A DNA stretch of 41,121 bases from an uncultured Bacteroidales bacterium. Lineage in GTDB: Bacteria; Bacteroidota; Bacteroidia; Bacteroidales; WCHB1-69. Made by a program: the position numbers and the translations under genes. Positions within the stretch are counted from its first letter, which is position 1. Every line of letters starts with the position of its first letter. The notes under the pieces were generated by a model. That model was not told the origin of the DNA. It did not search any database and worked only from the letters and a program-made list of their open reading frames with translations. The stretch covers positions 1 through 41,121 of the forward strand of contig ONQE01000010.1 of NCBI GenBank assembly GCA_900319925.1. The letters run 5' to 3'. This document shows, in pieces, positions 1 through 8,349 of the stretch.

Positions 1-1
1 G

Positions 2-346
2 AAGCTGGACGCCGGCACGCAGGCTATGCTCAACACCGTGAATGCCCCCATCGTTCCGGTTGATATAGAGCAGGTTACCGATCAGCTCTGCACGTTCAAC
101 GGCAATCTCGTCATCCAGACGCTCTTTTTCAGCGGCGAACGGGAGGGTAGGGCGTTCGACAATTCCGTGGACCCCGAATGGTCGCAGTGGCTTGCTCGTA
201 TCCGCCGCATCCGCCCCAAACGCATCGTGATTTACTCGCTGGACCGCGAGACGCCCGCCCTCGATCTCCACAAGTTCGACAAGGCCTATTTAGACGGGAT
301 TGTCGCAAAACTCCGTGCAGAAGGATTCAATGCGGCGGCCTATTGA
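2..346 (+). CDS. Radical SAM protein, C-terminal fragment
   Basis: The reading frame is open from base 2, so the gene begins before the window; only the last 114 residues are present. The fragment starts with KLDAG followed by an N-A-P motif, which fits the late part of a radical SAM barrel, and ends with a segment containing IYSLDRETPA and a K-A-Y-L-D-G helix, as seen near the C-terminus of radical SAM/Wyosine-type proteins. The cysteine cluster that would bind the iron-sulfur cluster is not in the window, so substrate and subfamily cannot be called. The gene stops at TGA, about 105 bp before the next gene, which has its own promoter, so the two are probably separate units. Confidence 0.6.
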   Translation, partial: KLDAGTQAMLNTVNAPIVPVDIEQVTDQLCTFNGNLVIQTLFFSGEREGRAFDNSVDPEWSQWLARIRRIRPKRIVIYSLDRETPALDLHKFDKAYLDGIVAKLRAEGFNAAAY

Positions 347-414
347 GTAGTGACGTGAAAATTTGCGTCTCTACAAAATCGCAAATCACTGTTCTCCGTT
401 CACAAAAAAAAATG

Positions 415-422
415 TATCTTTG
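415..422 (+). promoter_or_regulatory. Bacteroidota -7 element (TATCTTTG)
   Basis: TATCTTTG matches the TAnnTTTG consensus of the Bacteroidota primary sigma factor, is preceded by an A-run, and lies 28 bp before the ATG of the lipoprotein gene. It also excludes the upstream in-frame start at 178 as the real one. Confidence 0.7.
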
Positions 423-450
423 CCGCCGTATTTTAGAAAAATTGTGCATT

Positions 451-1374
451 ATGAAAAAATATTTGTTACCCCTGTTAATGATGGCTCTGCTGGCGACTTC
501 GCTCACCTCCTGCAAGCCCGATGAAGAAATCTACAACCCCACTTGCAAAATCAGCAAGATCTGGTACCGCAGCGATGTGGGCGACCCCAACGAGGTCTAT
601 GTCTATGACAGTAAAGGCAAACAGCTCCAGCAAATCGTGGTCGATAGCCTCTACACGTTCGATTTCTCCTACAACAAGGACAAAACGGTCAGCAAGATTG
701 TCCATGTAAACGAGGATGGCTACACCGAGACCATCGATTTCAAGTGGACGAACCAGCTGGTGGACAAGATGACCTACACCATCGACGGCATCGTGCGTCT
801 GGAATATACCTTTCACCGCATTGACAACAAAAAAGACAAAGCCTACAGCCGCATCGACTATATAGAAGAAATGTATGACCGCGAGTTTTACGACCAGTAT
901 TTCTGGAAGAGCGGCAAACAGCATCCGTTGTACGACAAGGTGTTCGGCAACTTTGAGGAGATTGCCGAAGTCTTCCGTAACAGCACTTCGAAGGATTTGA
1001 TGATGTACTCGGTGAAGCGTTTCACGTACGATCCCGGCAAACACAAAAAATACGAGAATATTTCCGAATATGTCGAGGAATTCCCCATTGCGCTGACGGT
1101 TGTCAAGCATACTTACACCTACGATGTGACCTCCTACAACCCGTTCTACGGTCTGCCATTCGCATACGCCGAGGTGAACGGCTACTACCTCAATCTCCCG
1201 CTGACCGAACATGTGGAAACCTATGTGGCCAACAACTTGTCAAAGGTGGTGGACTACACCTTCAGCTACGAAGGCCTGCACTATATGAACGACAAACACT
1301 ATCCGCGTCAGTGGGTGACCGTCTCTTCGGAAACCAATGTCCCGACTCACACCTATATCTTATATAAGAAATAG
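451..1374 (+). CDS. Hypothetical lipoprotein
   Basis: A 307-residue protein with a clear lipoprotein signal: MKK, a hydrophobic stretch, then the lipobox LTSC with Cys at about residue 20, followed by K-P-D-E-E. The acidic residues right after the Cys suggest outer-membrane or surface export as in other Bacteroidota lipoproteins (inference). The mature part is rich in Tyr, Lys, Asp and beta-type segments, including repeated patterns such as F-S-Y-N-K-D and Y-T-I-D-G-I, resembling the repetitive beta-sheet DUF4595/YD-repeat-like lipoproteins of gut Bacteroidales; I cannot assign a function. The frame is open upstream to 178, but the ATG at 451 is chosen because the signal peptide starts there and the promoter at 415-422 lies just ahead. 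The gene ends 6 bp before the next reading frame, so it may be cotranscribed with psd. Confidence 0.75.
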   Translation: MKKYLLPLLMMALLATSLTSCKPDEEIYNPTCKISKIWYRSDVGDPNEVYVYDSKGKQLQQIVVDSLYTFDFSYNKDKTVSKIVHVNEDGYTETIDFKWTNQLVDKMTYTIDGIVRLEYTFHRIDNKKDKAYSRIDYIEEMYDREFYDQYFWKSGKQHPLYDKVFGNFEEIAEVFRNSTSKDLMMYSVKRFTYDPGKHKKYENISEYVEEFPIALTVVKHTYTYDVTSYNPFYGLPFAYAEVNGYYLNLPLTEHVETYVANNLSKVVDYTFSYEGLHYMNDKHYPRQWVTVSSETNVPTHTYILYKK

Positions 1375-1380
1375 TCGGTT

Positions 1381-2046
1381 GTGATTGGCATGAAGTTCCA
1401 TCAGGCGGGAAAACTGATTATCTTCGTCAGTTTTGTGACCATCGCGCTGACCTCGCTCTGCTATGTCCTGCTGTTGGCGAATCTCTGGTGGGTGAACCTG
1501 ATTTTTTTCGCCATCATGCTCATCATCGGGGTGATGATCCTCCGGTTTTTCCGCGTCCCGACACGCGTCATCAACAAGGTCGATGACGGCGTGCTCTCTC
1601 CCGCCGACGGTACCATTGTCTATGTGGGGACGGCATTCGAACACGAGTATTTCAAGGACGAACGGCTGAAGATTTCGGTGTTCATGTCCATCAACAACGT
1701 GCATGTGAACAGCTACCCCATTTCGGGCGAAATCTCCTACACGGCCTACCATCCCGGCAAGTATCTGTTGGCCAAGCTCCCGAAATCATCGGTTGACAAC
1801 GAGCACAACTCCATCGTGGTGCGCAACGACGACGTGGAGGTGCTCTTCCGGCAGATCGCGGGTTTTGTGGCGCGCCGCATCATCAGCTATCCCGAAGTCG
1901 GCGACCACGTGGAACAGGGCGAAGAGGTCGGCATGATCAAGTTCGGCTCCCGCGTCGATGTCTTCCTCCCCAAAGACGCCACCGTCGCCGTCAGCAAAGG
2001 CGACAAGGTCGTGTCGAAGAAAACGGTGCTGGCGTACATCAGTTAG
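1381..2046 (+). CDS. psd: Phosphatidylserine decarboxylase, short pyruvoyl type
   Basis: Converts phosphatidylserine to phosphatidylethanolamine at the inner membrane. The 221-residue product has two N-terminal membrane segments (about residues 13-55), then the catalytic core: V-L-S-P-A-D-G (near 75), E-H-E-Y-F, F-M-S-I-N-N-V-H, the H-P-G-K segment, R-Q-I-A-G, and the self-cleavage site in IKFGSRVDVFLP, where the Ser after Gly becomes the pyruvoyl group and the short alpha chain follows. This is the short class common in Bacteroidota. The first possible start is GTG at 1381; an ATG at 1390 three codons on is an equally good choice, and neither has a visible ribosome site. The stop codon TAG is the first unit of a 7-bp repeat array. 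Confidence 0.93.
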   Translation: MIGMKFHQAGKLIIFVSFVTIALTSLCYVLLLANLWWVNLIFFAIMLIIGVMILRFFRVPTRVINKVDDGVLSPADGTIVYVGTAFEHEYFKDERLKISVFMSINNVHVNSYPISGEISYTAYHPGKYLLAKLPKSSVDNEHNSIVVRNDDVEVLFRQIAGFVARRIISYPEVGDHVEQGEEVGMIKFGSRVDVFLPKDATVAVSKGDKVVSKKTVLAYIS

Positions 2047-2087
2047 CAGTTAGTAGTTAGCAGTTAGCAGTTAGTAGTTAGCAGTTG
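2043..2087 (+). repeat. Heptamer array (TTAGCAG/TTAGTAG) trailing psd
   Basis: About six units of TTAGCAG or TTAGTAG in tandem. The psd stop codon (TAG at 2044-2046) lies inside the first unit. Members of the same 7-bp-period class occur at eleven other places in the window. Confidence 0.85.
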
Positions 2088-2099
2088 CGGGGAATGCAC

Positions 2100-2218
2100 C
2101 CTTAACCTTCTAACCGCGTCCCCTCTAAACCTTAAACCTAAACCCTGACCCCTAAACTTTAACCCTTAAACCTTCCCCCCCTAACCCTTAACCCCTAAAC
2201 CTTAAACCTTAAACCATA
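2100..2218 (+). repeat. Degenerate AAACCTT/AACCCTT heptamer array leading the GT2 gene
   Basis: A G-poor stretch of variants of CCTTAAA and CCCTTAA, mostly at 7-bp period, ends within a few bases of the TTG start codon at 2219. It contains no promoter or ribosome site that I can recognise. It looks telomere-like, but lies inside a chromosome between two normal genes. Confidence 0.75.
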
Positions 2219-4174
2219 TTGAAACTAAGCGTCATCATAGTCAATTACAACGTTTCGGCGTTTCTGGAGCAGGCGCTCGCGTCGGCGGTGAAGGCTATGC
2301 GCGGTATTGAGGGGGAGATTTATGTGGTCGATAACCATTCGGTGGATAATTCCGTGGCGATGGTGAAGGCCAAGTTTCCGCAGGTAAACCTTATTGAGAA
2401 TCAGGATAATGTGGGATTCGCGAGAGCCAACAACCAGGCTATCCGCATCTCCACCGGCGAATATGTGCTGCTGCTCAATCCGGATACCCTCGTGGAGGAA
2501 GACACATTCGAGAAGTGCATCCGTTTCATGGACGAGACCCCCGATTGCGGCGGCCTCGGCGTAAAGATGGTCGATGGACAGGGCCGTTTCCTCCCCGAGT
2601 CGAAGCGCGGCATCCCGTATCCCTCGTCGTCGTTCTACAAGCTCTTCGGTCTCTCGAAACTCTTCCCGAAATCGAAGAAATTCGGGGCCTACCACGCCAC
2701 GTACATCGGCGAGGACGAGACCCACGAGGTGGAGGTCCTCAGCGGCGCCTTCATGATGATGCGTCGGTCGGTGCTCGACAAGGTGGGGCTTCTGGATGAG
2801 GACTATTTCATGTACGGCGAGGACATCGACCTGTCGTACAGGATCTTGAAGGGCGGCTACAAGAACTACTACTTCCCGCAGACGCGCATCATCCACTACA
2901 AGGGGGAGAGCACGAAGAAGGGAAGTCTGAACTACGTCTATGTCTTTTACAAGGCGATGCAGATTTTCGCGCGGAAGCATTTCTCGGCCAACAACGCCAA
3001 GATTTTCAATGTCGCGGTCGATGCGGCGATATGGTTCCGTGCCGCTCTGGCCGCCGTGAAGCGGATTCTCGGCAAGATACTGCTGCCCTTGTTGGATTTT
3101 GCCTTGATTTATGCCGGGCTTTTCGCCCTGTCGAAATATTGGGAGCATGCCGTGCTGATGCATCGCAACTCCTCGTTCGCAGACTACTATTTCTACGGCG
3201 TGCTGGTCGGCTACACCCTGTTGTGGCAGCTCGCGATATGGATCAGCGGCGGTTACAGGAAGCCCGTGAACCGTTCAAAACTCAACCGCGGCATCGTGGC
3301 GGGCACGGTGGTCATCCTGCTGATATACGCGCTGTTGCCCGAGACCATGCGCTTCTCGCGCGCCGTCGTCGTTATGGGGGCGGTGTGGGCACTCCTGGCC
3401 GTGAACGTGCTGCGGCAGCTGCTTGTCCGCGCACACCTGCTCGACCTGGACACTCGCCGTTTGCGCCAGCGCATCGCCATCGTCGGTGGTCCGGAAGAGA
3501 CGGCTCGGGTGCTGAACATGGTGCAGTCGATGAACGTCCCCCGGGAGTTCGTCGGCATCGTGACCACGCAATCCCTTGATAAAGAGACTCCTCTCTGCAT
3601 CGGCAGCATTGAGGACCTGCCCGAGTTGCTCCGTATATACCAGATGAACGAGGTGATTTTCTGCGCCAAGGATCTCCCCGCCGACCAGATCATCGGCTGG
3701 ATGAACCGTCTGCAGGACCAGCCCGTGGAGTTCAAGATCGCCCCCGAGGACGCGCTCTCGCTCATCGGTGGCAACTCCATCTTCACGGCCGAGGACCTCT
3801 ACACCATCCCGACGCAGCCGGTCTATCTGCCGGGCAACCGCCGTCGCAAGCGCGCCTTCGACATCGTGTCGTCGCTGCTGCTCCTCTTGCTCCTCCCCCT
3901 GGATATCTGGTTCGTGGACGGCAAGGGCGCGTTTGTGCGCAACCTCTTCGCCGTGTTGGGCGGCCGGAAGAGCTGGGTGGGGCTGCGGAGAACGTCGCAG
4001 TCGAAGGAGACGACACTACCCGAGGGGGTTCTGCATCCCGCCGACGCCTATCCCGATGTGGCCTTCTCCGACGAGATGCTGGCCCGCACCGAAGAACTCT
4101 ACGTCCGCAACTACCGCGTCTGGAACGACGTGACGATTTTGGCGAGAGGATGGCGGAAGGCGGTCCAGGAATAA
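2219..4174 (+). CDS. GT2 glycosyltransferase fused to degenerate polyprenyl sugar-phosphotransferase
   Basis: A 651-residue membrane protein. Residues 1-240 are a family 2 glycosyltransferase of the rhamnosyltransferase (WbbL) type: SVIIVNYN start, VVDNHSVD, N-V-G-F-A-R-A-N-N, LLNPDT as DxD-like site, and E-D-I-D-L-S-Y-R. Residues about 285-400 hold several membrane helices. Residues 420-530 resemble the nucleotide-binding middle domain of WbaP/WcaJ proteins (RIAIVGGPEET). The end (KRAFDIVSSLLLLLL, then K-S-W-V-G) resembles a bacterial sugar transferase, but the core catalytic segment between them seems shortened. The start must be TTG: there is no ATG near, and the conserved beta strand begins at residue 2. 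Likely role: a sugar transfer step in surface polysaccharide or glycolipid assembly (inference). Confidence 0.82.
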   Translation: MKLSVIIVNYNVSAFLEQALASAVKAMRGIEGEIYVVDNHSVDNSVAMVKAKFPQVNLIENQDNVGFARANNQAIRISTGEYVLLLNPDTLVEEDTFEKCIRFMDETPDCGGLGVKMVDGQGRFLPESKRGIPYPSSSFYKLFGLSKLFPKSKKFGAYHATYIGEDETHEVEVLSGAFMMMRRSVLDKVGLLDEDYFMYGEDIDLSYRILKGGYKNYYFPQTRIIHYKGESTKKGSLNYVYVFYKAMQIFARKHFSANNAKIFNVAVDAAIWFRAALAAVKRILGKILLPLLDFALIYAGLFALSKYWEHAVLMHRNSSFADYYFYGVLVGYTLLWQLAIWISGGYRKPVNRSKLNRGIVAGTVVILLIYALLPETMRFSRAVVVMGAVWALLAVNVLRQLLVRAHLLDLDTRRLRQRIAIVGGPEETARVLNMVQSMNVPREFVGIVTTQSLDKETPLCIGSIEDLPELLRIYQMNEVIFCAKDLPADQIIGWMNRLQDQPVEFKIAPEDALSLIGGNSIFTAEDLYTIPTQPVYLPGNRRRKRAFDIVSSLLLLLLLPLDIWFVDGKGAFVRNLFAVLGGRKSWVGLRRTSQSKETTLPEGVLHPADAYPDVAFSDEMLARTEELYVRNYRVWNDVTILARGWRKAVQE

Positions 4175-4218
4175 TGATTGCACGGTTTCTCGGTTTATAG
4201 GGTTACCGAAAAAAATCG

Positions 4219-4226
4219 TATCTTCG
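4219..4226 (+). promoter_or_regulatory. -7 element (TATCTTCG) for ammonia-lyase
   Basis: TATCTTCG, one mismatch to TAnnTTTG, after an A-run, 23 bp before the ATG at 4249. Confidence 0.5.
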
Positions 4227-4248
4227 CGGCCTTTAATTCTTAATATTG

Positions 4249-5775
4249 ATGGAACCCATTTTTACGCTCAAGGACGTTGAAAAAATCGTTTACGGGGACA
4301 AGAAAATCGCCCTTTCCGACCTGCCGATGGACAAGGTGGCGGAATGTTACGACTTCCTGAAAGAGTTCAGCGCAGACAAGATCATCTACGGCATCAACAC
4401 CGGTTTCGGACCCATGGCGCAGTGGCGTGTCGATGACGACCACCTCACCGCCTTGCAATACAACATCATCCGCAGTCACTCCACGGGGGCGGGCGAACCG
4501 CTTCCCGACGAGTGCGTGAAGGCCGCGATGGTGGCCCGCCTCGGCACTTTCCTGCAGGCGCGCTCCGGCGTGCACCCCGACTTGGTGAAGCTACTGGTGG
4601 AGATGATCAACCGCGACATCCTCCCGATGATTCCCCGCCACGGCAGCGTGGGGGCCAGCGGCGACCTCGTGCAGCTGGCGCATCTCGCCCTGACGATGAT
4701 AGGCGAGGGGAGTGTCCACTACCACGGAGAGTGGCGGCCCGCGGCGGACGTGTTGAGAGAGAACGGTCTCGAACCGTTCAAGATCCACATCCGCGAAGGC
4801 CTCTCCATCACCAACGGCACCGGCGTGATGACCGGCATAGCCACGGTCAACCAGTTCATGGCCGAGCAACTGCTGGACTGGGCCACGCTCGCCGCCGTGA
4901 TGATGAACGAGATTGCGGGCTCCTACGACGATTGGATGGCGGAACCGCTCAATGAGGTGCGCCGCCACGAGGGACAGCAGGTTATCGCGGCCCGGATGCG
5001 CGCCCTCGCCCGCGACAGCCAGTGCCTCCTGCAACGTGAGCATCTGCTCTACGACGGCCATCATACGGAAACGACCTTTGAGCATAAAGTGCAGGCTTAC
5101 TACTCGTTACGCTGCACGCCACAGATTCTGGGCCCGATATACGAGACGCTGACCAACTGTCGCCGCGTGCTCGAAGAGGAACTCAACTCCGCCTGCGACA
5201 ACCCCATCGTGGATCCCGAGACCCGCAACGTCTATCACGGCGGCAACTTCCACGGCGACTACATCTCGTTGGAGCAGGACAAGGTGAAAATCGCGATGGT
5301 GCGCTTGGCGATGACCGCCGAACGGCAGCTCAACTACCTTTTCCACGACCGCATCAACGGCATTCTGCCGCCGTTCCTCAATATGGGCACGTTGGGACTG
5401 AACTACGGAATGCAGGCGTGCCAGTTCACGGCCACCTCCACCACCGCCGAGTGCCAGACGCTCGCCATGCCCAACTACGTGCACAGCATCCCGAACAACA
5501 ATGACAATCAGGATATTGTGAGCATGGGCACCAACACCGCGCTGCTCACCCGCACGGTCATCGACAACGCTTGGCAGGTGCTCTCCATCCAGTACATCGC
5601 GCTCGCGCAAGCCGTTGACATCCTGAAGATTGCGGACAAGCTGGCCCCCATCTCCCGTCAGGTCTACCAGCAGGTGCGCGAAATCTGTCCCGTTTTCGTG
5701 GAGGACACCCCGTTCTACGAGGATTTGCGGAATGTGGAGGCCTTCTTGAGGAGAGAGCAGCTACGGCTGGATTAA
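4249..5775 (+). CDS. Aromatic amino acid (probably tyrosine) ammonia-lyase
   Basis: A 508-residue MIO enzyme that eliminates ammonia from an aromatic amino acid, most likely tyrosine to give 4-coumarate. The Ala-Ser-Gly triad that cyclises to MIO is at 136-138 in GASGDLVQLAHLAL; the catalytic Tyr is in the I-Y-G-I-N-T-G-F-G segment (Tyr 47). From memory it follows the Flavobacterium johnsoniae tyrosine ammonia-lyase almost block by block: NTGFGPMAQ, I-R-S-H-S near 74-78, YHGGNFHGDYISLE, and HSIPNNNDNQDIVSMGTN. In Bacteroidota this subtype supplies the aryl starter of flexirubin/aryl polyene and dialkylresorcinol pigments, not histidine breakdown, and no hut genes are nearby. An in-frame TTG precedes the ATG by one codon; the ATG at 4249 is preferred. 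The FabG and ketosynthase at 28-30 kb may belong to the same pathway. Confidence 0.88.
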   Translation: MEPIFTLKDVEKIVYGDKKIALSDLPMDKVAECYDFLKEFSADKIIYGINTGFGPMAQWRVDDDHLTALQYNIIRSHSTGAGEPLPDECVKAAMVARLGTFLQARSGVHPDLVKLLVEMINRDILPMIPRHGSVGASGDLVQLAHLALTMIGEGSVHYHGEWRPAADVLRENGLEPFKIHIREGLSITNGTGVMTGIATVNQFMAEQLLDWATLAAVMMNEIAGSYDDWMAEPLNEVRRHEGQQVIAARMRALARDSQCLLQREHLLYDGHHTETTFEHKVQAYYSLRCTPQILGPIYETLTNCRRVLEEELNSACDNPIVDPETRNVYHGGNFHGDYISLEQDKVKIAMVRLAMTAERQLNYLFHDRINGILPPFLNMGTLGLNYGMQACQFTATSTTAECQTLAMPNYVHSIPNNNDNQDIVSMGTNTALLTRTVIDNAWQVLSIQYIALAQAVDILKIADKLAPISRQVYQQVREICPVFVEDTPFYEDLRNVEAFLRREQLRLD

Positions 5776-5790
5776 CTTTCCGATTGCCGA

Positions 5791-7501
5791 ATGATGGATT
5801 ACGATAGCGAAACGTCTCAGTCCGGTGTTGTTTCAGGCTCGATAGACGCCTTGTCTGCCGAGTTTTCCGGCTATGAGATGCTGCCCCCACGGAGCCAACC
5901 CGGCAACGTGCTCTACCGTGCCCGCCGTTTCGGCCGCTACTACGTGCTCAAAGGTCTTGCTCCCGAGTATCGCGACGACCCCGCTTGTCGCGAGTACCTC
6001 TCCAAGGAGTACCAGATTGGGGTGCAACTCGACCATCCCAACATCGTGCGGGTGAACAGCATCGAGGAGGATCCCAAGGTCGGGCTCTGCATCGTGATGG
6101 AGTACGTCGATGGGGAGAGTCTCGACAAATGGCTGGACACGAACCCGCCGTTCGCTGCCCGCAAGCGGATTGTCCGGCAGATTCAACATCCTGATTACCA
6201 AAGATGGGCTGACCGCCAAGATCATCGACTTCGGGCTTTCCGACAACAGCAGTTTCGCCTTCCGGCAGACCGGCGGCACGCGCAAGTACGCCGCGCCCGA
6301 GCAGCTGGCCGGACAGACGGTCGACCACCGCAGCGACCTCTACGCTTTGGGCGGCATCCTGAAGCGAATGTTCCCGCATCGCTACGGCCGTGCCGTTCGC
6401 CGCGCGCAACGCCAGGACCCCAACAAACGCCCGCAGTCAGTGTCGGCCTTGACAAAGCTAATGCGGCCACGATGGGAGCTGTGGCTGTCGCCGGTGCTCC
6501 TCATCGGCCTGTTCTGCTTCTGGATGCATCCCGACGGAAAAAAATTCCCTGTCACGTTGGATTCCGGGCAGACCGTCTATGCCAAGGTGTTGTCGCACTG
6601 GCACCGGACCATGGCGTTAGTTTGCCCTGTTGAGGCGAAGAGCTGGTGCGATGTCCCCAATCCCCCTTCCGGAGACTTGGTCATCCCGGCGCACATCCGG
6701 CATCGTGGGCTCCCTTATCGACTCACCGAGATAGACACCAGTGCCTTTCAGGATTGCGTCAAGCTCACCCATCTCACCATCCACGACGGCCTCGAACGCA
6801 TCGGTTATAGAGCCTTCAGCGGTTGTAACTTGCTCGCTGACACGTTTTTCGTCCCCCGCTCATTGAAGCGCATCGAAACATACGCTTTCGCCGACTGCTA
6901 CACGCTCACCACCCTTGTTTGGAAAGCTCGGAACTGCAGCACAGGTGTCGGGGAATATGCAGAACAATCGTTTTTCTACCGATGCAACTCCTTGAGAAAA
7001 GCTATCGTTGACGACAGTGTGGAGCAATTGCCTTCAAACGTATTCTATCCTATGGAACATTTGGAGGAAATAGAGCTTCCCAACACCCTCCGTGAGTTGC
7101 CTTTGAATTTTGCCGACGGATCAACAAACCTCCGCAGTATCCGTCTTCCAGACTCGCTGCAGACGATATCCCACGGGGCTTTCTATGCAAGCGGTATCAC
7201 CCAGATCGTCATTCCCGACCGAACCGAAGCAATCGGTGGGTACAGTTTCTCCTATTGTTGGAATTTGCGTGAAGTGGAAATTGGCAGCGGTGTGAAACGC
7301 ATTGAAAACTATGCCTTTAACGAAAACAGAGCGTTGGAGACCATGGTTGTCCATTGTGTGGAGCCGCCCGCGATGATGCCCAACTCCCTGTACGGCATCC
7401 CCGACAGCGCAGTGCTGTACGTCCCCGCCCAATCGCTGGAGAAGTACCGAAAGCATGAGGTGTGGGGAAAGTTCAAAAGGATAGAAGCAATTAGCAGTTA
7501 G
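5791..7501 (+). pseudogene. Protein kinase-BspA-like LRR protein, broken by deletion of the catalytic loop
   Basis: Two overlapping frames together spell one protein. Frame one (from ATG 5791) has a kinase N-lobe: Y-V-L-K-G-L with the lysine, L-S-K-E-Y, L-D-H-P-N-I-V, I-V-M-E-Y-V-D-G-E-S, and ends its homology at R-K-R-I-V-R-Q-I near 6182. Frame two resumes directly with N-I-L-I-T-K-D-G, I-I-D-F-G-L-S-D (DFG motif), G-G-T-R-K-Y-A-A-P-E-Q and H-R-S-D-L-Y-A-L-G-G. The helix plus HRDLKPxN catalytic loop that must lie between, some 25 residues, is missing, and the frame shifts at the same point. After one membrane helix (about 6478-6530) come repeated LRR_5 (BspA-like) units such as I-D-T-S-A-F-Q-D-C and I-E-T-Y-A-F-A-D-C to the end. 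The original product would be a membrane kinase with an outer LRR domain. Its stop lies inside a heptamer array. Confidence 0.72.
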
Positions 7502-7547
7502 TAGTTAGTAGTTAGCAGTTAGCAGTTAGTAGTTAGTAGTTAGCAGC
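7491..7547 (+). repeat. Heptamer array (TTAGCAG/TTAGTAG) trailing the kinase-LRR gene
   Basis: Eight or so units; the array starts inside the coding frame (coding I-S-S) and supplies the TAG stop at 7499-7501. Confidence 0.85.
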
Positions 7548-7577
7548 TACGAAAAGCTCCAATATAATAGAAACAGC

Positions 7578-7668
7578 TTCCTTAAGCAGCCCCGACAGGG
7601 GCAAGAGCTCGGTAGAGGATAGAGACAGATTCCTTAAGCAGCCCCGACAGGGGGCAAGAGCTCGGTAG
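7578..7668 (+). repeat. Two copies of a dispersed CAGCCCCGA...GGGGCAAGAGCTCGGTAG element
   Basis: Near-identical 38-39-bp copies at 7578-7615 and 7630-7668, each beginning TTCCTTAAGCAGCCCCGACA and ending GAGCTCGGTAG. GCCCC and GGGGC can pair as a short hairpin. They fill the gap between two convergent genes. Related copies are at 23451, 26335 and 28892. Confidence 0.8.
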
Positions 7669-7688
7669 CGTTTGGATTAGGATGGAGG

Positions 7689-8270
7689 TTATTTCGCGGT
7701 TTCCACCGTCAATTGTGTCACCCCGGTCTTGCGGCCGATCTCGTAGAGGGGGGCGAAGGAGTCGTCCTGGACGAGGTTGGAGAGGATGAGGGGGGAGCCG
7801 GTGGCGAAGAAAGCGGTCTGGAAGGTGTTGCCGGGTTTCAGCTTGGTGCGCTCGCTGCTGACCACGCGGTAGGCGTTGCTGCCGAGGTATTCCACGGTGC
7901 AGCGGCGGCCCGGGTCCCAACAGAGTGTTATATGGTCGCCTGGACGCAATTCGCTGCTGCTCACCACCTTGCCGAGAATTTTATCGGAAGCGTCTGCACC
8001 TTCGTCGCCGTAAAAAAGTTTCATATCCTCAAAGTTGCGGTAACCGACAGACTTGGCGAGGGTGTCTAACGTGAAGCTGCGGGGGGTCACGGGAGTGTTG
8101 CCATAGTTCCAGATTCGTTTCAGCGTGTTGAGTCCGATGTTTTCGCGGGTGCGCTCGAAGATGTAGGCTTGCAGGAACACGAAGTCGGAGGCACGGTTCA
8201 TCTGCCGTTCCACCGCCTCGCACAGGAGGTTTTTCAGCTGTTCGATGTAGATTTTGTCGCTGTCGTCCAT
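7689..8270 (-). CDS. Hypothetical Bacteroidota regulator-like protein
   Basis: A 193-residue soluble protein. The N-terminal half has the pattern N-T-L-K-R-I-W-N-Y, then P-R-S-F-T-L-D-T-L-A-K-S-V-G-Y and F-E-D-M, a block that recurs in Bacteroidota proteins of unknown function and looks like a helical DNA-binding module (inference). The C-terminal half (about 105-190) is mostly beta strand and starts with L-R-P-G-D-H-I-T-L-C-W. ATG 8270 (M-D-D-S-D-K) is chosen because a -7 element lies at 8292-8299; an earlier in-frame start at 8339 would lie upstream of that promoter. An AAATGGG direct repeat sits just upstream of the promoter, as at the island and at 19.6 kb. It may be the regulator of that motif, but nothing in the sequence proves this. 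Confidence 0.7.
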   Translation of the reverse strand: MDDSDKIYIEQLKNLLCEAVERQMNRASDFVFLQAYIFERTRENIGLNTLKRIWNYGNTPVTPRSFTLDTLAKSVGYRNFEDMKLFYGDEGADASDKILGKVVSSSELRPGDHITLCWDPGRRCTVEYLGSNAYRVVSSERTKLKPGNTFQTAFFATGSPLILSNLVQDDSFAPLYEIGRKTGVTQLTVETAK

Positions 8271-8291
8271 GTAGAATCCGTTTTTCGGCGG

Positions 8292-8299
8292 CAAAAATA
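8292..8299 (-). promoter_or_regulatory. -7 element (TATTTTTG) for the 8270 gene
   Basis: Exact TAnnTTTG match on the minus strand, 22 bp from the ATG. Confidence 0.7.
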
Positions 8300-8324
8300 C
8301 ACAATTTGCAGGTTGTCCGCGCTG

Positions 8325-8341
8325 CCCATTTTGGCCCATTT
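8325..8341 (-). promoter_or_regulatory. Operator-like direct repeat AAATGGG at 10-bp period
   Basis: On the minus strand the sequence is AAATGGGCCAAAATGGG. It ends 26 bp before the TA of the -7 element, nearly the same distance as at 10711-10740 and 19622-19644. Confidence 0.6.
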
Positions 8342-8349
8342 GGATGGTC

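Noticed and set aside
178-450. Upstream extension of the lipoprotein gene to base 178
   Set aside because: It would overlap the radical SAM tail, span the promoter and bury the signal peptide.
2100-2218. Telomere-like CCCTAA/TTAAACC repeats suggesting a replicon end
   Set aside because: The array is internal, degenerate and lies between two normal genes. Similar arrays of other heptamers occur throughout the window.
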